NCBI RefSeq assembly: GCF_950101795.1
Contig: NZ_CATNLZ010000037.1
Span: 1 to 64,000, forward strand
DNA from: Nocardioides sp. T2.26MG-1
GTDB taxonomy: Bacteria; Actinomycetota; Actinomycetes; Propionibacteriales; Nocardioidaceae
DNA length: 64,000 bases
Reading direction: 5' to 3'
Below the pieces are notes generated by a model that saw nothing but the letters and a program-made list of their open reading frames with translations, was not told the origin of the DNA and ran no database searches. Every line of letters starts with the position of its first letter. The first letter of the stretch is position 1. The position numbers and the translations under genes are program-made. This document shows, piece by piece, positions 33,863-41,999 of this stretch.

Positions 33863-33908
33863 CGATCACGGTGGTTGAGGTGCGAGCGTAGCGAGCCTCG
33901 AAACCACC
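33863..33908 (-). repeat. Dispersed palindromic repeat, copy 2, intergenic
   Basis: A 46-base copy of the repeat found inside the amidohydrolase gene, on the opposite strand. GTGGTTGAGG and CCTCGAAACCAC pair with a small bulge, and the loop is GCGAGC-GTA-GCGAGC. It sits in the 336-bp gap between the helicase and rhodanese genes. I see no gene or RNA in the rest of that gap, only the helicase promoter on the left and the rhodanese promoter on the right. Confidence 0.85.
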
Positions 33909-34082
33909 CCGGGACCCGATGGTCGGCGCGAACCGGTGGTCGATGTTGTCGGGACCACCGCAGCCTGCGCAGGGCGGTGGGATGTTCGTCGGCCTGCGGG
34001 CTCGTCTCGGTTGCGGCCCCGCTGGCGGCGGGGACGCACCCCCCGAGCGCGGGCCCGGGCCTCACCGGCTAGCGTCGACTAC

Positions 34083-34538
34083 ATGCGAGGCACGACACCG
34101 AGCCACAACCGCAGGACGACCTGGCGCGGACTGACAGCGGCCCTCGCCCTCGTACTGCTGGCAGGGTCCGGATGCGCTGGTTCGGACTCATCCGACGAGG
34201 CCCCAAAGGCGCAAGCCCCGGCGGCGGCAGCGACGGCGGTCGCAGACCCCTCGGCGGTGCAGGAAGCCGTCGCCGACGGCGCCGAGCTCATCGACGTCCG
34301 CACCCCGGAGGAGTTCGATGCCGGCCACCTGCGTGGCGCTGAGAACATCGACTTGTCAGCACCCGACTTCGACGAGCGCGTCGGCGCCCTCGACAAGACG
34401 GGCAGCTACGTCATCTACTGCGCCTCCGGCAACCGGGCCGGTACGGCCATCGAGATCATGAGCGACCAAGGGTTCGACGACCTCACCAACGGCGGTGGCT
34501 TCGAGGACCTCACCGCATCCGGGCTGCCTGCTGACTGA
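34083..34538 (+). CDS. Rhodanese-like domain lipoprotein
   Basis: Exported lipoprotein of 151 residues; the lipobox LAGSGC places the lipidated residue at Cys31. The rest is one rhodanese domain: ELIDVRTPEEFDAGHLRGA, then the active loop with Cys113 in YCASGNRAG. Rhodaneses transfer sulfane sulfur or act as persulfide carriers; outside the membrane the acceptor is unknown. TAGCGT (34070-34075) lies seven bases before the ATG. Confidence 0.88.
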   Translation: MRGTTPSHNRRTTWRGLTAALALVLLAGSGCAGSDSSDEAPKAQAPAAAATAVADPSAVQEAVADGAELIDVRTPEEFDAGHLRGAENIDLSAPDFDERVGALDKTGSYVIYCASGNRAGTAIEIMSDQGFDDLTNGGGFEDLTASGLPAD

Positions 34539-34631
34539 GCGTCCGACCAGAGGAGATGCGGCACCCAGTGGTGCTCGCCCACCTGCCAGGTTCCGCCGCG
34601 TAGCAGCAACTATCGTCCTCGGGCGAGCGGG

Positions 34632-36437
34632 TCAGGACGCGGTCTCGACCTCCACGTCGACGGACGAGGTCGCCACCCGAGCAACGGTCGCGGCCTGCTC
34701 CGCCCGCAGGAAGCTGCCCGTCCGCTCGCGGCCCAGCAGGGGAGTGGGCTCACCGTCGGCGACCACCCGGCGCCCGGCGATGAACACGGCGGGGACGGCG
34801 GCGTCGTTGCGGTTGACCATCCGCGAGAGCCCGCCGTACTGCTCCACCGGGCTCTCGTGATAGCTCTCCAGGTCGTCGTCGAGGTGCGCGGGGTCGATCA
34901 CCACCAGATCGGCTCGGTCGCCGATCCGCAGGTGGCCGGCGTCGATGCGGTACCAGTCGGCGAGCTCGCCGGTGAGGCGGTGCACGGCGTGCTCGACGGT
35001 CATGAACGGGGCGCCGGCGCGCTCGGCGTCCCGGACGTGCTTGAGCAGGCGCAGGCCGAAGTTGTAGAACGCCATGTTCCGCAGGTGCGCCCCCGCGTCG
35101 GAGAAGCCGATCTGGATGCCGGAGTCGGCTGCGAGCTTGCGCAACACCTCCGGGCGGTGGTTGGAGATCGTGGTGCGCCACCGGATCGCGGTGCCGTGCT
35201 CGAGGACGAGGTCGAGGAACGCGTCGACCGGGTGCTTGCCGCCGCGCTCCACGCCGACCTGGCCGAACGACTTGCCGATGACGCTGGCGTCGGGGCACTC
35301 GACGATCTCGGCGTCGAAGAAGTCGCGGTGCCACACCCTCGGGCCGTACTTGCTCTCGTAGTCCTTGCGGAACCGCTTGCGGTACTCCGGGTCGCGCATC
35401 AGCTCGTCACGGGCGAGCTTCTCCTGCAGGTGCAGGGCGGCGGCGCCCGAGCCGAACTCCTCGAAGATCACCAGGTCGATGCCGTCGGCGTACACCTCGA
35501 ACGGCACCGGCAGGTGCTGCCACCGGAAGTCCGCGCCGAGCCGGTTGACCACCCAGGCCAGCGGGCGCATCAGGTGGATCACGAACGGGATCGCCTTGAT
35601 GTCGGCCGCCGACAGCAGGCTGGTGCGCAGCGGTGCCCGCCCGAACAGTCCGATCGAGCCGAGCGCCTGGGTGACGATCGTGTGCGGGTGGCTGGCGTCG
35701 GGACCCGCCTGCAGCGCGCGCCGGCGGCGGCGCAGGATCGAGCGCAGGCCGTGCATCTCGCGCCGCTTCGCGTACGTCGAGGGCAGCGTGCGCGAGCGGC
35801 ACAGATCACCATCGAGCTTGTCGAAGAGCAGCTGCTGGGCCGACATGCCGACGAAGCCCGCGTCGAGCGCCTCGTCGAGCATCCGCTCCATGCGCGCCTG
35901 CTCGCGCCGGCTCGGGCGGACCTCCTTGCGGGTGGCGCGGTCCAGGCCCATCGTCGCCGTGCGCATGTCGGAGTGGCCGATGAACGCCGCCAGGTTGGGG
36001 CCGAGCGGCAGCGACTCCAGCGCGGCGACGTACTCCTCGGCCGAGGACCAGGTCTTGTGCTTCTCGACCGCGCTGATCACGTGCTGGCGGGGGATCGCCT
36101 CCACCCGCCCGAACAGGTCGCCGGCGTCGACCCCGCCAACGTGAATCGTCGAGAGCGAGCACGACCCGAGCAGCAGCGTGGTCACGCCGTGCCGCACCGA
36201 CTCCGACAACCCGGGCCCCTCGAGCACCTCGACGTCGTAGTGGGTGTGGATGTCGACCAGGCCGGGGATCACCCACGTGCCGGTCGCGTCGACGACCTCG
36301 GGGCACCCGGTGGTGTCCAGCGGCTCCTCGCTGACCGCGACCACGCGGCCGTCGCGGACGCCGAGGTCACGGATGGCGGAGCGGGCGCCGGTGCCGTCGA
36401 ACCAGCGCCCGTTCCGGATGATCACGTCGAAGGTCAT
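34632..36437 (-). CDS. N-acyl-D-amino-acid deacylase family amidohydrolase
   Basis: Metal-dependent amidohydrolase of 601 residues. The N-terminal motif GLVDIHTHYD and the late GFSDAGAHLRNM supply metal ligands; the C-terminal composite domain has GDRADLVVIDPAHL. The group is annotated as D-aminoacylase-like, but many actinobacterial members have no tested substrate. It is longer than characterised D-aminoacylases by about 100 residues in the middle. The start at 36437 directly precedes the conserved TFDVIIRNGRWFDG segment. Confidence 0.82.
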   Translation of the reverse strand: MTFDVIIRNGRWFDGTGARSAIRDLGVRDGRVVAVSEEPLDTTGCPEVVDATGTWVIPGLVDIHTHYDVEVLEGPGLSESVRHGVTTLLLGSCSLSTIHVGGVDAGDLFGRVEAIPRQHVISAVEKHKTWSSAEEYVAALESLPLGPNLAAFIGHSDMRTATMGLDRATRKEVRPSRREQARMERMLDEALDAGFVGMSAQQLLFDKLDGDLCRSRTLPSTYAKRREMHGLRSILRRRRRALQAGPDASHPHTIVTQALGSIGLFGRAPLRTSLLSAADIKAIPFVIHLMRPLAWVVNRLGADFRWQHLPVPFEVYADGIDLVIFEEFGSGAAALHLQEKLARDELMRDPEYRKRFRKDYESKYGPRVWHRDFFDAEIVECPDASVIGKSFGQVGVERGGKHPVDAFLDLVLEHGTAIRWRTTISNHRPEVLRKLAADSGIQIGFSDAGAHLRNMAFYNFGLRLLKHVRDAERAGAPFMTVEHAVHRLTGELADWYRIDAGHLRIGDRADLVVIDPAHLDDDLESYHESPVEQYGGLSRMVNRNDAAVPAVFIAGRRVVADGEPTPLLGRERTGSFLRAEQAATVARVATSSVDVEVETAS

Positions 36438-36444
36438 GCGCGCA

Positions 36445-36473
36445 TGGAACCCGTTCTAGTTGACGCGTGTCAA
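36445..36473. promoter_or_regulatory. Two adjacent inverted repeats upstream of the D-aminoacylase-like gene
   Basis: TGGAACCCGTTCTA (36445-36458) fits the pattern TnnAACnnGTTnnA, which is the published consensus of KstR-type TetR regulators. TTGACGCGTGTCAA (36460-36473) is a second palindrome with one wobble pair. On the coding strand it supplies a TTGACA -35-like hexamer. Both lie just upstream of the minus-strand ATG. A chance match is possible. Confidence 0.4.
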
Positions 36474-36476
36474 TGG

Positions 36477-37373
36477 TCACACGTAGTGCCGGGCGAGGTC
36501 CGCGAGCAGGCCGGGACCGGTCGGCTCCCAGCCGAGCAGCTCCCGGGTCCGCGCACTGGAGGCCGGCATGTCCTGGGCGAGGAAGGTGCCGAGGAACCCG
36601 AAGTGCTCCGTCGCCTGCTCGACCGGGATGGAGGTGACGGGCAGGCCGAGGTGCTCGCCGATGACCTCGGCGACGTCGCGCAGCGCCACGCCCTCCTCGC
36701 CGACGGCGTGCAGGACGGCGCCCGCGGGCGCGGACTCCAGGGCGAGCCGGAACAGCCGCGCGGCGTCGCCGCGGTGCACGGCCGGCCAGCGCTGCGAGCC
36801 GTCGCCGACGTACGCCGAGACGCCCTTGTCCCGCGCGATGCCGACGACCATCGGGATGAAGCCCTGGTCGCCCGCGTCGTGGACGGTCGGGGTCAGCCGT
36901 ACGACGGAGGAGCGGACGCCCCGGTCGGCGAAGGAGAGGGCGACCGCGCCGTTGGCGCCCCGGCCGCCGGTCGGGCCCTCGCCGGTGGGCTGGTCGTCCT
37001 CGGTGGCGAGGCGGCCCGGCGCGAGCAGCCCGGTGCCCGACGCGATCGAGAGCGGCCGGCCGGACCCGGCGAGCGCCGTGCCGAGGGTCTCGATCGCGGC
37101 GCGGTCGGACGCGGCGGCGGTCTCGAAGTCGCCGCCGAACGCGATGTCGTGGCGGAACGCGAGGTGCGCGACGCCGTCGGACTCCTCGGCGCCGCGCCGC
37201 AGGACGTCGAGGTCGTCGACGGTGCCGCGCAGCACCTCGGCGCCGAGGCCGGCGACGGTCGCAGCCGCCTGGTCGGAGCGCGCCAGGCCGACCACCTCGT
37301 GGCCGGCGCCGAGCAGGTCGCGGACGAGGGCGGAGCCGATGAAGCCGGACGCGCCGGTGACGAACACACGCAT
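36477..37373 (-). CDS. Extended/atypical SDR NAD(P)-dependent oxidoreductase
   Basis: A 298-residue Rossmann protein with the cofactor loop VTGASGFIGSALVRDLL at the N-terminus. The usual YxxxK catalytic pair is not obvious: the region after the GTGLLAPG segment has no clear Tyr-Lys motif. This places it with atypical NmrA-like or epimerase-like SDRs. It is divergent from a TetR gene with shared repeats between them, so it is probably that regulator's target. The ATG at 37373 is preferred over an upstream ATG because homology begins there. Confidence 0.82.
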   Translation of the reverse strand: MRVFVTGASGFIGSALVRDLLGAGHEVVGLARSDQAAATVAGLGAEVLRGTVDDLDVLRRGAEESDGVAHLAFRHDIAFGGDFETAAASDRAAIETLGTALAGSGRPLSIASGTGLLAPGRLATEDDQPTGEGPTGGRGANGAVALSFADRGVRSSVVRLTPTVHDAGDQGFIPMVVGIARDKGVSAYVGDGSQRWPAVHRGDAARLFRLALESAPAGAVLHAVGEEGVALRDVAEVIGEHLGLPVTSIPVEQATEHFGFLGTFLAQDMPASSARTRELLGWEPTGPGLLADLARHYV

Positions 37374-37394
37374 GGGATACCTCCACAGAGAGTT

Positions 37395-37452
37395 GATGTC
37401 AGAGTCTGTCATCAGCGTAGCACCGGCATGTCAGGGACTGTCGTCAGCGTAG
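37395..37452. promoter_or_regulatory. Tandem operator candidate between SDR and TetR genes
   Basis: Two 24-base direct repeats (37397-37420 and 37429-37452) agree at 21 of 24 positions. The first lies within a 19-base near-perfect palindrome, GATGTCAGA-G-TCTGTCATC (37395-37413, eight of nine pairs). The second repeat overlaps TAGGAT (37450-37455), the likely -10 box of the TetR gene, so bound regulator would block its own promoter. Confidence 0.6.
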
Positions 37453-37461
37453 GATCGCCCC

Positions 37462-38025
37462 ATGGGTCGCTGGGAGCCGAACGCGCGGGGCCGCCTCGAG
37501 GAGGCAGCGCTCGAGCTGTACGCCGAGCGCGGCTACGACCAGACCACGGTCGCCGAGATCGCCCAGCGGGCCGGGCTGACCGAGCGCACCTTCTACCGCC
37601 ACTTCACCGACAAGCGCGAGGTGCTGTTCTCCGGGGGCGCCGCCCTCGAGGAGCTGCTCGTCCACGCGATCGAGGAGGCGCCCGAGGGCACCTCGGCCTA
37701 CGCCGCCGTCGAGGCCGCGCTCGACCAGGTCGTCGCGGTGCTGCGTGAGCGCGCGGACGTCGCCCCGCGGCGCCAGGCGGTCATCGAGTCCCACGCGGAG
37801 CTGCGCGAGCGCGAGCTCGGCAAGCTCGCGGCCTGGAGTACGGCGATCGCCACCGCCCTGCGCGAGCGCGGCGTCGAGCCGCGGCTCGCCGAGATCGTCG
37901 CCCAGACCGGGGTGGCGGTGTTCCGGGTCGCGTTCGAGACCTGGATCGCCGACACGGCCCACCAGGACCTGGGCGCGATCGTCGCCGACTCCTTCGCGCA
38001 GTTGCGCGCCGCCGCCGCCGACTGA
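37462..38025 (+). CDS. TetR family transcriptional regulator
   Basis: A 187-residue regulator. The N-terminal helix-turn-helix reads TTVAEIAQRAGLTERTFYRHF. The C-terminal ligand domain is not assignable. It is divergent from the SDR gene, and the shared gap contains tandem palindromic repeats. The ATG lies six bases after TAGGAT, which suggests a leaderless transcript. Confidence 0.9.
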   Translation: MGRWEPNARGRLEEAALELYAERGYDQTTVAEIAQRAGLTERTFYRHFTDKREVLFSGGAALEELLVHAIEEAPEGTSAYAAVEAALDQVVAVLRERADVAPRRQAVIESHAELRERELGKLAAWSTAIATALRERGVEPRLAEIVAQTGVAVFRVAFETWIADTAHQDLGAIVADSFAQLRAAAAD

Positions 38026-38041
38026 CCAGGCGCCCGCGGGC

Positions 38042-39394
38042 TCAGGCGGTCGCTGCGAACGCCTCCGCCACCACGTCGAAGCCCTCCTCGAGCAGCGCGT
38101 CGCCGATCGAGAGCGGCGGCAGGAAGCGGAACACGTTGCCCCATGTCCCACAGGTCAGCGTGACGACCCCCTGCTGGTGGCAGTACGCCGAGACCGCGGC
38201 GGTGCGCACCGGGTCGGGGTCGGTCGTGCCGGGGTGGCACAGCTCGATCGCCATCATCGCCCCGCGGCCGCGGACCTCGGCGATCACGTCGTGCTCGGCC
38301 GCCAGCGCCTCGAGCCGGGCCCGCATCAGGTCGCCGATCCCGCGGGCGCGGGCGTCGAGCCGGCCCTCGCGCATCTCCTCGATCGCACCGAGCGCGGCCG
38401 CACAGGCCACCGGGTTGCCGCCGTACGTCCCGCCGAGGCCGCCGACGTGCACGGCGTCCATCAGCTCCGCGCGGCCGGTGACCCCGGCCAGCGGCAGGCC
38501 GCCGGCGATGCCCTTGGCGGTCGTGACCAGGTCGGGCACGACGCCCTCGTCGTCGCAGGCGAACCAGTCGCCGGTGCGGCAGAACCCGGACTGGATCTCG
38601 TCGGCCACGAACACCACGTCGTTGGCCTTCGCCCACGCAGCGATCGCGGGCAGGAAGCCGGGCGCGGGCACCACGAACCCGCCCTCGCCCTGGATCGGCT
38701 CGATCACGATGCAGGCCAGGTTGGCCGCGCCCACCTGCTTGTCGATGACGTCGATCGCCCGAGCGGCCGCCTCGGCGCCGCTCAGCCCGTCGCGCAGCGG
38801 GTAGGACATCGGCGCGCGGTAGACCTCGCCCGCGAACGGGCCGAAGCCGTGCTTGTAGGGCATGTTCTTGGCGGTCATCGCCATCGTGAGGTTGGTGCGG
38901 CCGTGGTAGGCGTGGTCGAAGACGACGACCGCGTCCTTGCCGGTCGCCGCCCGGGCGATCTTGACCGCGTTCTCGACCGCCTCGGCGCCGGAGTTGAACA
39001 GCGCGCTCTTCTTGGCGTGGTCGCCCGGCGTGAGCTCGGCGAGCGCGGCGCAGACGTCCACGTAGCCGTCGTACGGCGTGATCATGAAGCAGGTGTGCGT
39101 GAACGCGTCGACCTGGGCGTGCACGTTGCGCGCGACCGCGGCCGCGGCGTTGCCGACGGACGTCACCGCGATGCCGGACCCGAGGTCGATCAGCGAGTTG
39201 CCGTCCACGTCGACGAGCACGCCGCCGCCGGCCGCGACCACGAACACCGGCAGCATCGTGCCGACGCCGTCGGCGACGTGCGCCTTCTTGCGGTCGAGCC
39301 GCTCCAGGGACGCGGGGCCGGGGATCGCGGTGACGAGGCGGCGCTCCTGGGGGAGAGCGGGGCCACCGACGGCACTGACAGCAGATTCGGTCAT
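38042..39394 (-). CDS. gabT: 4-aminobutyrate aminotransferase
   Basis: Class III aminotransferase of 450 residues converting GABA and 2-oxoglutarate to succinate semialdehyde and glutamate. Lys294 (TTAKGIAGGLPLAGVTGR) binds PLP; FVADEIQSGFCRTG and FNSGAEAVENAVKIAR are GabT-type motifs. The ATG at 39394 is seven bases after TAGCCT. No succinate semialdehyde dehydrogenase lies beside it. It could complete the route from the polyamine cluster at 8.6-20.8 kb. Confidence 0.9.
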   Translation of the reverse strand: MTESAVSAVGGPALPQERRLVTAIPGPASLERLDRKKAHVADGVGTMLPVFVVAAGGGVLVDVDGNSLIDLGSGIAVTSVGNAAAAVARNVHAQVDAFTHTCFMITPYDGYVDVCAALAELTPGDHAKKSALFNSGAEAVENAVKIARAATGKDAVVVFDHAYHGRTNLTMAMTAKNMPYKHGFGPFAGEVYRAPMSYPLRDGLSGAEAAARAIDVIDKQVGAANLACIVIEPIQGEGGFVVPAPGFLPAIAAWAKANDVVFVADEIQSGFCRTGDWFACDDEGVVPDLVTTAKGIAGGLPLAGVTGRAELMDAVHVGGLGGTYGGNPVACAAALGAIEEMREGRLDARARGIGDLMRARLEALAAEHDVIAEVRGRGAMMAIELCHPGTTDPDPVRTAAVSAYCHQQGVVTLTCGTWGNVFRFLPPLSIGDALLEEGFDVVAEAFAATA

Positions 39395-39507
39395 GGAGAC
39401 GAGGCTAGTCCGACTGGTTCCGTTCCCGGGAGGGGGTTCCAGCATCGATTTCGAAGGAGCGCACCGCGGATTCCGTCACCGGCGCTGCCCTGCGGGAGAC
39501 TGGGCGC

Positions 39508-40617
39508 GTGAGTGGCCCGGTCAGAGACGTCGCGATCCTCGGCAGCACCGGGTCGATCGGCACCCAGGCCCTCGACCTGGTCCGGGCCAACCCCGACCGG
39601 TTCCGGGTGGTGGCACTGACCGCGGGCGGGTCCCACCCCGAGCTGTTCGAGCGCCAGGTGGCGGAGTTCGCGCCGGCGTACCCCGGCCTGTTCTCCGGTC
39701 TGGGGGAGGACGCCTCCGTCGAGGCCGCGTCGCGGCCCTGCGACGTGGTGCTCAACGGCATCACCGGCGCCGTCGGCCTGCGGCCTACCCTGGCCGCGCT
39801 CGACGCCGGCACCACGCTCGCCCTGGCCAACAAGGAGTCGCTGATCATGGGCGGCCCGCTCGTGCTCGAGCACGCGTTGCCGGGCCAGATCGTGCCGGTC
39901 GACTCCGAGCACAGCGCGATCGCGCAGTGCCTGCGGGGCGGGACCGCCGCGGAGGTACGCCGGCTGGTGCTCACCGCGAGCGGCGGGCCGTTCCGGGGCC
40001 GCACCCGCGAGGAGCTCGCCGAGGTCACCCCCGAGCAGGCGATGGCCCACCCGACCTGGGACATGGGCCCGGTGATCACGATCAACTCCGCCACGCTGGT
40101 CAACAAGGGCCTCGAGGTGATCGAGGCGCACCTGCTCTTCGGCATCCCCTTCGACCGCATCGAGGTCGTCGTGCACCCCACCAGCGTGGTGCACTCGATG
40201 GTCGAGTTCGTCGACGGCTCCACGCTGGTGCAGGCCAGCCCGCCGACGATGATGATCCCGATCGCGCTCGGGCTGTCGTGGCCCGACCGGGTGCCCGACG
40301 CGGCCCCGCCCGTCGACTGGAGCCGGCCCGAGACCTGGGAGTTCTTCCCGCTCGACGACGAGGCGTTCCCGGCGGTGTCGCTGGCCCGGGCGGCGGGGGA
40401 GCGCGGCGGCACCGCGCCGGCCGTCTACAACGCCGCCAACGAGGTCGCGGTGGCGGCCTTCCGCGCCGGCCGGCTCGCGTTCACGGAGATCGTCCCGACG
40501 GTTCAGACCGTTCTCAGCCGCCACGACGTACCCTCTGAGGTGAGGATCGAGGACATCCTCGCCGCCGACGCGTGGGGCCGAGCCTGTGCCCGCGAGCTGA
40601 TCGAAGGGACCCGATGA
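39508..40617 (+). CDS. dxr: 1-deoxy-D-xylulose 5-phosphate reductoisomerase
   Basis: Second enzyme of the MEP isoprenoid pathway, 369 residues, cytosolic, NADPH-dependent. The cofactor loop is ILGSTGSIGTQALD, metal and substrate segments include NKESLIMGG, VDSEHSAI and SGGPFRG, and HPTWDMGPVITINSAT is strongly conserved. The start is GTG. The stop overlaps the ATG of the site-2 protease gene (ATGA), the usual actinobacterial order dxr-rseP-ispG. Confidence 0.96.
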   Translation: MSGPVRDVAILGSTGSIGTQALDLVRANPDRFRVVALTAGGSHPELFERQVAEFAPAYPGLFSGLGEDASVEAASRPCDVVLNGITGAVGLRPTLAALDAGTTLALANKESLIMGGPLVLEHALPGQIVPVDSEHSAIAQCLRGGTAAEVRRLVLTASGGPFRGRTREELAEVTPEQAMAHPTWDMGPVITINSATLVNKGLEVIEAHLLFGIPFDRIEVVVHPTSVVHSMVEFVDGSTLVQASPPTMMIPIALGLSWPDRVPDAAPPVDWSRPETWEFFPLDDEAFPAVSLARAAGERGGTAPAVYNAANEVAVAAFRAGRLAFTEIVPTVQTVLSRHDVPSEVRIEDILAADAWGRACARELIEGTR

Positions 40618-41975
40618 CCGGCCTGTTCTACCTGCTCGGAGTGGTGATCTTCGTGGTCGCCATCCTGGCCTCGATCGGCCTGCACGAGCTCGGTCACATG
40701 ATCCCGGCGAAGAAGTTCGGCGGCAAGGTCACGCAGTACTTCATCGGCTTCGGGCCGACCGTGTGGAGCAAGCGGGTCGGCGAGACCGAGTACGGCGTCA
40801 AGGCGATCCCGCTCGGCGGCTACGTGAAGATCGTCGGGATGCTGCCGCCCGGTGCGGACCAGCTCGCCGACGAGGTCACCGTCGACGCCGAGGGCAACCA
40901 GGTCGTCAAGGTCCGCAAGTCCAACACCGGCATGTTCACCCAGTTGATCTCCGACGCCCGGGCGGCCGAGTGGGAGACGATCCAGCCCGAGGACAGTGAC
41001 CGCCTCTTCTACAAGATGACCTGGTGGAAGAAGGTCGTCGTGATGGCCGGCGGCCCCACGGTCAACCTGCTCATCGCGTTCGCGATCTTCTGGGGCATCT
41101 TCGGCCTCTACGGCGAGCACACCGTCGAGCCCGACGCCGGCGCCCCGGTGATCGAGGGTGTCTCGCAGTGCGTGCTGCCGTACGCCGAGGAGGGGCGCGA
41201 CTGCACCGCCTCCGACCCGCCCAGCCCGGCCGCGGCGGCCGGCCTGCGGCCCGGCGACGTGATCACCTCGTTCAACGGCGCACCGATCACCGGCTGGGAC
41301 CAGCTGCGCACGCTGATCCGCGGCAACGACGACGGCCAGGCGGTGATCGGCTACGAGCGCGACGGTCAGCAGCTGACCGGGACCACGAGCACCACCGTCG
41401 AGGCACGCCCCACCTCCGAGACCGACCAGACGCTGCGTCAGGTCGGGTTCCTCGGTGTCACGCCGACCTCGCACGAGGTCGTCACCAAGGGCGGCCCGAT
41501 CTACACGGCCGAGCAGATGGGCCACATGACGGTGACGACCGTCAAGGCTCTCGGCACGCTCCCGGTCAAGGTCTGGGGGGTCGCCAAGGCGATCGTCGGA
41601 GTCGAGGAGCGGTCCATCGACAGCCCCGTCTCGATCGTCGGGGGCGGCCGGATCGCGGGTGAGACCGTGTCGCACCAGGACTTCCCGGTGGTCGAGAAGA
41701 CCGTCTACCTGCTGGGCCTGATCGCGGGGTTCAACTTCTTCATCGGCATGTTCAACTTCGTCCCGCTGCTGCCGCTCGATGGTGGCCACATCGCCGGTGC
41801 GCTGTGGGAGGCGCTGCGCCGCGGGTTCGCCCGCCTGCGCGGTCGCCCCGACCCGGGCTACGCCGACGTCGCGAAGCTCCTGCCGATCGCGTACGGCGTC
41901 GCCGCGTGCCTGATGCTCATGGGCGTCGTGCTGATCGTCGGGGACCTCGTCGTACCCCTCCACCTCGCGTCCTAG
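40614..41975 (+). CDS. Site-2 metalloprotease (RseP/Rip1-like, M50)
   Basis: Intramembrane zinc protease of 453 residues. The zinc motif HELGH is at residues 24-28 in the first membrane helix, a PDZ-like domain occupies the middle (AAGLRPGDVITSFNGAPI), and the third ligand is in PLLPLDGGH near the C-terminus. Homologues cut anti-sigma factors and other membrane substrates. The gene is coupled to dxr by ATGA overlap. Confidence 0.93.
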   Translation: MTGLFYLLGVVIFVVAILASIGLHELGHMIPAKKFGGKVTQYFIGFGPTVWSKRVGETEYGVKAIPLGGYVKIVGMLPPGADQLADEVTVDAEGNQVVKVRKSNTGMFTQLISDARAAEWETIQPEDSDRLFYKMTWWKKVVVMAGGPTVNLLIAFAIFWGIFGLYGEHTVEPDAGAPVIEGVSQCVLPYAEEGRDCTASDPPSPAAAAGLRPGDVITSFNGAPITGWDQLRTLIRGNDDGQAVIGYERDGQQLTGTTSTTVEARPTSETDQTLRQVGFLGVTPTSHEVVTKGGPIYTAEQMGHMTVTTVKALGTLPVKVWGVAKAIVGVEERSIDSPVSIVGGGRIAGETVSHQDFPVVEKTVYLLGLIAGFNFFIGMFNFVPLLPLDGGHIAGALWEALRRGFARLRGRPDPGYADVAKLLPIAYGVAACLMLMGVVLIVGDLVVPLHLAS

Positions 41976-41999
41976 GCTCCCGGCCATACCATCGAGGAC

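Noticed and set aside
38033..38042. GCCCGCGGGC palindrome between the TetR and gabT genes
   Set aside because: A ten-base self-complementary run with no loop is expected by chance at this GC content, and it gives no stable hairpin.
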